From positions 13,557-24,019 of the forward strand of contig DOUU01000442.1 in the NCBI GenBank assembly GCA_003520425.1: DNA of 10,463 bases, given 5' to 3'. Numbering within the stretch: position 1 is the first letter of the stretch; every line of letters starts with the position of its first letter. Of the stretch, positions 6,624 through 10,463 are shown piece by piece. The position numbers were made by a program, and so were the translations under genes. A model generated the notes under the pieces. That model was not told where the DNA came from and did no database searches. It saw nothing but the letters and a program-made list of their open reading frames with translations. The stretch is from Deltaproteobacteria bacterium. GTDB taxonomy: Bacteria; Myxococcota_A; UBA9160.

Positions 6624-6706
6624 GGTTCAGGGCTCGCCGCAGTTCCAGTTCCGCCCCGGCCCGATCGCCTTGACCCCGTGCACCGCGAGGGGCACCCTTT
6701 CAGCTG

Positions 6707-6725
6707 CGTCCGCGGCCCGCGGACG
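6707..6725 (+). repeat. 19-bp perfect palindrome abutting the tatA ribosome binding site
   Basis: Nine-base arms CGTCCGCGG and CCGCGGACG flank a single central C. As RNA it could fold into a GC-only stem of seven pairs with a five-base loop. Its last base is the first G of the tatA Shine-Dalgarno (GGAGG, 6725-6729). It could therefore be an operator for a dimeric repressor or an RNA hairpin that limits ribosome access. No matching copy was noticed elsewhere in the window. Confidence 0.5.
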
Positions 6726-6735
6726 GAGGTCTTGG

Positions 6736-6930
6736 ATGTTCGGGCTTTCGAAGTGGCTTTTGATTCTCGTCCTCGTGACGCTCGTCTTCGGCGCTCGCCG
6801 CCTGCCAGAAATCGGCGCGGGCCTTGGCAAAGCGATCAAGAACTTCAAGGCGGGATTGAGCGGCGAGGACGAGATCGACGTCACACCGAAAAAGGACGAG
6901 ATCGCGGACGGGAGAGGCCCCAAGCCCTAG
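6736..6930 (+). CDS. tatA: Twin-arginine translocase subunit TatA/TatE
   Basis: A 64-residue protein from ATG 6736 with GGAGG at 6725-6729 and six bases of spacing. It has the TatA plan: an N-terminal membrane helix (about residues 4-19, [14 protein letters not shown]), the conserved Phe18-Gly19 hinge, and an amphipathic helix [19 protein letters not shown]. The acidic/basic tail [13 protein letters not shown] is short. TatA oligomers form the translocation path for folded proteins carrying twin-arginine signals. The short tail and the FG-x-x-x-LPEIG pattern favour TatA/E over TatB. No tatB or tatC is nearby, so the partners are elsewhere, as often seen in this group. A frame extension to ATG 6670 has no support and would include the palindrome. 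Confidence 0.95.
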   Translation: MFGLSKWLLILVLVTLVFGARRLPEIGAGLGKAIKNFKAGLSGEDEIDVTPKKDEIADGRGPKP

Positions 6931-6966
6931 CGCTCCTCGTCTGATGCCTCTCGAACCCCTCCCCTC

Positions 6967-8241
6967 TCAGCGCCGCACATGCTTCGCTCGCACCGGCTTC
7001 GGCGCTGGCGGCGGGGGGGCGGGCTGCGGCTCGGGAGCCGGAGCCACCGCGGGAGGAGGCGGCGGCGGAGGCTCGGCGGGCTGTACGTTCAGCGCGAGGC
7101 TCTGGGCTTCGAGAGGCACCCCCTCGATCACGGCCGTGAGAGCGACGCTTTCCCCGGGCGCAAGCGCGGTCCAGGCAAGGGCAGCCGCGCTCGCCGCGAG
7201 CCGTTCCTTTAGCCGCTCGGGACTCTCTTCCCGTACCAGCGCCTCGGACAGCGCGAGCCCGGCGACCCCAGACGCCGTCGCCAGCTCCTCCCCATGCTCT
7301 CCGACAAGCGTGACCCGCACGGTCGCGCCGAGGCTTGCGGGCTGCGAGCCCGGATTGCGCAGGCGACCTGACACCACGAAGAGACGCCCGGCGACCGCGT
7401 TCTCCAAGACCCGCCCCCGCAGATCCTCGAGCCTGAACTCCCCGGCCTCGAGCGAGGACGGCAGCGCCGCGCGGGGTGCGCCGCGAGGGGCGAGGCTCAG
7501 CCCCAAAAGGGCGACGAGCAAGAGCGCGCTCGCCGCTCCGCCGGCCACGCGGGCGAGCCGCGAGAGCGGGGGCGCCGCAGCCTCGGGGAGGCGTGCGACC
7601 TCGGCCGGGCGGGCGAACGCCTGACGCGGCTTGCGCGCTGTGCCGCCGACGGCGCTTGGTTCCGCTGGAGACGCGCCGCCTGCTTCCCCGGCGGCGAGCT
7701 CCGGCTCGGCTTCCGTTTGCGTCTCGTTCGCGGCCAGGAAATCCCAGCTCTCGGGACTGCCGAGCTCCTCGAGGGAGAGGGGCGCATCGCCTCCGCCCCT
7801 CTTCCCCTCCAACGGGCGGCCGCGTGCGGGCGGGGAGCCGCGCTCGGCGGCAGGGCCTCGAGGCGCGGGACGCTCGTCGTTGAACTGCCAGTCGCTCTCG
7901 TCATCGCCCTGCTCCCCTGCCGGGGCCGGGGGGCTCTCGCCATCGGAGGATCGGGCACTGCGCGGCGGTGGGATGCGCCCCCCGAACTGCAGCGTCGCGC
8001 TGCTCAAGGCACCGTCCTTGGGGAGCGCCGCCGAGAGGTCCTGCGTCGGACCGGGCGCAGACGTCGGCCGCGCCGCCGCCTCGCTCGCCGCGGCGTGGAC
8101 TAGGTCATCCTGGCTCGTTCCGGGTCGCGTCACGAAGAACGCATGCTTGCAGCGTGAGCAGCGGACGCGGACTCCGCCTTCGGGCACACGCGCATCGTCG
8201 AGCTGGAAGCGAGTGCGGCAACGCTCGCAGGCGACGATCAT
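6967..8241 (-). CDS. MJ0042-type zinc-ribbon, DUF3426-like membrane protein
   Basis: The ATG at 8241 is preceded by GAGGGGCGC and gives 424 residues. The N-terminus is a compact zinc ribbon of the MJ0042 class: Cys5-x-x-Cys8, FQLDDARVPEGGVRVRC, Cys28-x-x-Cys31. A long low-complexity linker rich in Pro, Ala, Gly and acid (about 40-225) leads to one transmembrane helix (about 232-252, GGAASALLLVALLGLSL). A C-terminal DUF3426-like beta domain follows (about 267-387; FVVSGRLRNPGSQPASLGAT and an APGESVAL strand are characteristic), then a Pro-rich tail ending in basic residues. The topology is probably zinc ribbon in the cytoplasm, beta domain outside. Family function is not established. It is convergent with tatA (36-bp gap, no hairpin) and divergent from the ArsA pair. 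Confidence 0.85.
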   Translation of the reverse strand: MIVACERCRTRFQLDDARVPEGGVRVRCSRCKHAFFVTRPGTSQDDLVHAAASEAAARPTSAPGPTQDLSAALPKDGALSSATLQFGGRIPPPRSARSSDGESPPAPAGEQGDDESDWQFNDERPAPRGPAAERGSPPARGRPLEGKRGGGDAPLSLEELGSPESWDFLAANETQTEAEPELAAGEAGGASPAEPSAVGGTARKPRQAFARPAEVARLPEAAAPPLSRLARVAGGAASALLLVALLGLSLAPRGAPRAALPSSLEAGEFRLEDLRGRVLENAVAGRLFVVSGRLRNPGSQPASLGATVRVTLVGEHGEELATASGVAGLALSEALVREESPERLKERLAASAAALAWTALAPGESVALTAVIEGVPLEAQSLALNVQPAEPPPPPPPAVAPAPEPQPAPPPPAPKPVRAKHVRR

Positions 8242-8288
8242 GCGCCCCTCGTTCGGCCCGCTCCCATGAAGCCCGCCCCCGCGCCTCG

Positions 8289-8297
8289 TGCTAGGGT
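8289..8297 (+). promoter_or_regulatory. Extended -10 promoter candidate upstream of the ArsA pair
   Basis: This is the same TGCTAGGGT as at 4125-4133, located 140 bp before the first ArsA start in the 195-bp divergent gap between the DUF3426 gene and the ArsA operon. No -35 is evident. The rest of the gap (8298-8423) holds no ORF or repeat I can support. If used, the leader would be about 130 bases. Confidence 0.45.
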
Positions 8298-8436
8298 GGA
8301 CAAGCGCGTTTTCACGGGCCGCCGCGTGCTCTCGTGCGCGTCGGACCGCTCCGAGCGCGCAATCTCCCAAGGGTTTCGGCGGCGCGGGGAGCTTGCTTGA
8401 GCCGCTGGCGCCGAGGCGAGAGCGGAGGGGGTCCGA

Positions 8437-9435
8437 GTGGCGCCGCAGCTCCTAAACGCGGCTGCCCTCCGCCCGCTGCTCGAGCGCCGCCTTGTGATCG
8501 TCACCGGAAAGGGTGGGACCGGGAAGACCAGCGTTGCGGCCGCCCTCGCGGTGGCCGGTGCGTCGAGCGGCAGACGAGTCCTGGTGGCCGAGGTGGGGCG
8601 CGACGAGCACCTGCCCCGCCTGATTGCGCCGGGCACTGCGCCCGTGGGCTACGCGGGCCGCGAGCTCCTGCCCCGCCTGACCGCGGCGCGCATCGATCCC
8701 TATGCCGCGCTGGGCGAGTACCTCGGCATCCAGCTGCATGTGCGCAGCGCGGTCGAACTCGTGCTGCGCAATCGGGCCTTCCGCCAACTGATGGACGCTT
8801 CGCCCGGCTGGCGCGAGCTGATCACGCTCGGCAAGGTCTGGCACTACGAGCAGATGCGGGACCCGAGCGGCGCGCCGCGCTTCGATCTCTTGGTGGTTGA
8901 CGCCCCTGCCACAGGACACGGCATCAGCTTCCTCGACGTGCCGAGAGTCGTCGTCTCCGCCGTTCGCAGCGGCCCTCTGCGGCGCAATGCGGAGCTTGTC
9001 GAAGAGATGATCGCGGATCGCGATCGCACGCTCCTTTTGCCCGTGGCGCTCGCCGAAGAGCTGCCCGCTCGAGAGACTGCGGAGCTTGTCGCGAAGGTGC
9101 GCAGCGAGCTTCGCATTTCGCTGGACCGGATCGTCGTGAATGCGCTCGTCGCCCGGCCCTTCCCGCCGGGTCTTGAGGACCTTGACGCAAAGCTCGCGCG
9201 GCTTCCGAGCGAGCCTTTGTGGCCAGGCCTCCCTCCGCCGCCCGTGATCGCCGCGTGCGCGGCGCACCTGCGCTCCCGGTACGAGCTCAACCGTGTGTAT
9301 CTGGACGAGATCGCGCGCTCGACGGGGCTTCCGGTGGTTCCCCTGCCCTTTCTCCTTTCTGGCATCCGCGGGCCGGAAGATCTGCGCCGGCTCGCGGAGG
9401 CGCTGCTTGCAGTACCGATTGCAGAGGCCGCATGA
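8437..9435 (+). CDS. ArsA/Get3-family ATPase, first of a pair
   Basis: A GTG start with GGAGG at 8424-8428 gives 332 residues. The deviant Walker A GKGGTGKTS is at 24-32, keeping the signature Lys25 and the phosphate-binding Lys30 of the dimeric SIMIBI ATPases. Switch II is DAPATGH at 155-161, followed by the SFLDVPRV helix region. NALVARPFPP near 229-238 is the adenine-side Asn motif. The length is that of single-domain ArsA homologs. There is no CxxC or arsenite-site Cys cluster and no arsenic gene nearby, so an anion-pump role is unlikely. Paired ArsA-like proteins (such as mycobacterial Rv3679/Rv3680) are the closest known organisation; that comparison is from memory. Stop and next start overlap as ATGA, so the two are coexpressed and probably form a heterodimer. 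Confidence 0.9.
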   Translation: MAPQLLNAAALRPLLERRLVIVTGKGGTGKTSVAAALAVAGASSGRRVLVAEVGRDEHLPRLIAPGTAPVGYAGRELLPRLTAARIDPYAALGEYLGIQLHVRSAVELVLRNRAFRQLMDASPGWRELITLGKVWHYEQMRDPSGAPRFDLLVVDAPATGHGISFLDVPRVVVSAVRSGPLRRNAELVEEMIADRDRTLLLPVALAEELPARETAELVAKVRSELRISLDRIVVNALVARPFPPGLEDLDAKLARLPSEPLWPGLPPPPVIAACAAHLRSRYELNRVYLDEIARSTGLPVVPLPFLLSGIRGPEDLRRLAEALLAVPIAEAA

Positions 9436-10463
9436 GAAGGACGCCCAAGGATCCCGCGGAGCTCGTCTTGCAAAAGCGCATCGTGGCCTGCGTGGGCTCG
9501 GGCGGCGTCGGCAAGACCACGCTCGCCGCCGCGCTCGCCCTCGAGGCCGCGCGCAAAGGACGGCGTGCCCTCGTCATCACGATCGATCCCGCGCGCCGCT
9601 TGGCCGACGCGCTTGGGATTGGCGCGCTCGGCAACCAGCCGAAGGCGATCCCCGCCGACGCCCTCGCCGCCCTGGGGGTGACGGGCGGCGGGGCTCTTTC
9701 CGCCATGATGCTGGACGTCAAGCGCAGCTTCGACGACCTCGTCGAACGCTTTGCAGAAAGCCCCGAGGCACGGGAGCTCATCTTCAAGAACCGGATCTAC
9801 CAGCACGTCTCCGACGCGCTCGCGGGCAGTGCGGAGTATTCGGCGATGGAAAAGGTGTTCGAGCTCTCCGAGCGCCTCGAGTACGACGTCATCGTCGTGG
9901 ACACCCCTCCCTCGCAACACGCGCTCGACTTCCTCGAGGCGCCCCAACGCCTGCTCGACTTCCTCGACAGCCGGCTCGTCCAGCTGCTGCTCCACCCGGC
10001 CTTTGCGGCAGGTCGCTTTGGCTTTCGTCTGTTTCAGCGCAGCGCCCACCGCGTGCTGCGGCTTTTGGAGCGGGTGTCGGGATTCGCGTTCCTCGAGGAG
10101 ATCTCGGAGTTCCTGCTCGCCTTCGAGGGCATGTCCGAGGGCTTTCGCGAGCGCGCGCGCCGCGTGCGCGCGCTGCTTCTTGGAGCGCAGTCCGCCTTCG
10201 TGCTCGCCGCGGGCCCCTCGGCCGAAGGCGTCCAGCATGCCGCGCTCTTGCTCAGCCGACTCGAGGCGGCGGGCGTCCCGCTCGCGGGCGTGATTGTGAA
10301 CCGGGTGCGCATGTGGCCAGGAGGGGGCGAGCCCCCCGAGCGCATCGCCGAGGGCGCGGGTCCAGTTCGTGAGCTGCGTCAGGAAGACGCGATCGAAGAG
10401 GGTGATCACGATCCCCCCGGCGATGACGCCGGGGATCGAGCCCATGCCGCCGAGGATCACCAT
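9432..10463 (+). CDS. ArsA-family ATPase, second of a pair, 3' end lost at a junction
   Basis: The ATG at 9432 overlaps the previous stop (ATGA). The P-loop is GSGGVGKTT (22-30). The signature Lys of the deviant Walker A is Ser23, whereas the catalytic Lys28-Thr29 remains. TIDPARRLADALG (about 53-65) is the switch I-like block, and switch II is DTPPSQH at 157-163 followed by ALDFLEAPQRL. GVIVNRVRMWPGGGEPPER (about 287-305) is a normal C-terminal segment of this group. Family-like sequence stops at about base 10345. Beyond it the frame stays open to the window end but encodes only the antisense of livM (acidic, low-similarity residues), and no stop codon exists. A complete homolog would continue for roughly 60-100 residues more. 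The call is sure; the last 100-120 bases are not real ArsA. Confidence 0.9.
   Translation, partial: MRRTPKDPAELVLQKRIVACVGSGGVGKTTLAAALALEAARKGRRALVITIDPARRLADALGIGALGNQPKAIPADALAALGVTGGGALSAMMLDVKRSFDDLVERFAESPEARELIFKNRIYQHVSDALAGSAEYSAMEKVFELSERLEYDVIVVDTPPSQHALDFLEAPQRLLDFLDSRLVQLLLHPAFAAGRFGFRLFQRSAHRVLRLLERVSGFAFLEEISEFLLAFEGMSEGFRERARRVRALLLGAQSAFVLAAGPSAEGVQHAALLLSRLEAAGVPLAGVIVNRVRMWPGGGEPPERIAEGAGPVRELRQEDAIEEGDHDPPGDDAGDRAHAAEDHH
10335..10463 (-). pseudogene. livM: Fragment of LivM, branched-chain amino-acid ABC transporter permease
   Basis: On the minus strand from the window edge the first 43 codons read VILGGMGSIPGVIAGG, IVITLFDRVFLTQLTNW and TRALGDALG. The GGMGSIPGVI loop is the hallmark near the C-terminus of LivM/LivH-type membrane permeases, which import leucine, isoleucine and valine as part of a five-component ABC system. 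The N-terminal part lies beyond the window. The last 50 or so residues expected (the FGLALVLMMLFRPEG-type ending) are missing: after ALGDALG the frame runs into the antisense of the ArsA gene without a stop. I therefore mark it as truncated at 3'. Whether this is a true pseudogene or an assembly artefact cannot be decided here. Confidence 0.75.

Noticed and set aside
6931..6966. Terminator between tatA and the convergent zinc-ribbon gene
   Set aside because: The 36-bp gap has no inverted repeat or T-run. I see no intrinsic terminator anywhere in the window.
6984..7075. Tandem repeat or minisatellite near the 3' end of the zinc-ribbon gene
   Set aside because: The GC-rich runs simply encode a Pro-rich tail; no regular unit length is visible.
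8437..10345. Arsenite-efflux operon
   Set aside because: There is no arsB, arsR, arsD or arsC nearby and no cysteine metal site in the ATPases. ArsA is a family name here, not a function.
8844..10463. Open 539-codon minus-strand frame covering the ArsA genes
   Set aside because: Only its first 43 codons (LivM) are protein-like. The rest is antisense of two clear ArsA genes, left open by GC-rich codon use.
1..10463. tRNA, rRNA, CRISPR, insertion sequence or prophage features
   Set aside because: No tRNA-like arms, repeat-spacer pattern, transposase motif or terminal inverted repeat was found on reading both strands.

Overview
The window is a GC-rich, gene-dense bacterial segment. It has Gram-negative envelope features: a TatA subunit, a SurA-like/DsbA-like exported fusion and a LivM permease fragment. 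A glycogen-binding-module protein, an MJ0042 zinc-ribbon/DUF3426 membrane protein, a paired set of ArsA-type ATPases and many GTG starts fit a Myxococcota/former Deltaproteobacteria or Binatota-like genome. That assignment is inference; no rRNA or marker gene here fixes the taxon. No tRNA, rRNA, CRISPR array, insertion sequence or phage gene is visible.

Layout. From 1 to about 1720 (+) there are three closely packed genes: the 3' end of a protein with a Pro-rich linker and a glycogen-binding CBM48/AMPK-type module, a MinD/FlhG-like protein that has lost its Walker A motif, and an overlapping small protein resembling a PD-(D/E)XK-type nuclease without its catalytic E-x-K. After a 141-bp regulatory gap with a tandem 20-bp repeat come an ECF sigma factor and, 19 bp later, an alpha/beta hydrolase. 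Next is an EI24/CysZ-like membrane protein (-), convergent with the hydrolase. It is divergent from a SurA-N/DsbA-like oxidoreductase (+), which in turn converges on a phosphomannomutase/phosphoglucomutase (-). Both convergent pairs use one palindromic CTAG as the stop of both genes. A lone tatA (+) follows, behind a near-perfect palindrome that touches its Shine-Dalgarno. Then come a DUF3426 zinc-ribbon protein (-) and two ArsA-family ATPases (+) coupled by an ATGA overlap.

The right end is structurally suspicious. The second ArsA gene has no stop. From about 10335-10357 to the window end the minus strand instead encodes a clear LivM (branched-chain amino-acid permease) segment that has also lost its 3' end. 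Two convergent genes, both missing their C-terminal coding parts, are joined head-on, so this is either a deletion/inversion junction or an assembly chimera.

How the genes work together: most are housekeeping or envelope functions (Tat export, disulfide/folding chemistry outside the cytoplasm, sugar-phosphate supply for cell-surface polysaccharide, membrane transport) rather than one pathway. The most plausible functional units are the degenerate-ATPase/degenerate-nuclease pair, the sigma/hydrolase pair and the ArsA pair. I do not see a clear new defence or biosynthetic system. The best candidates for something undescribed are the degenerate-enzyme pair at 363-1719 and the repeat-flanked orphan sigma factor.
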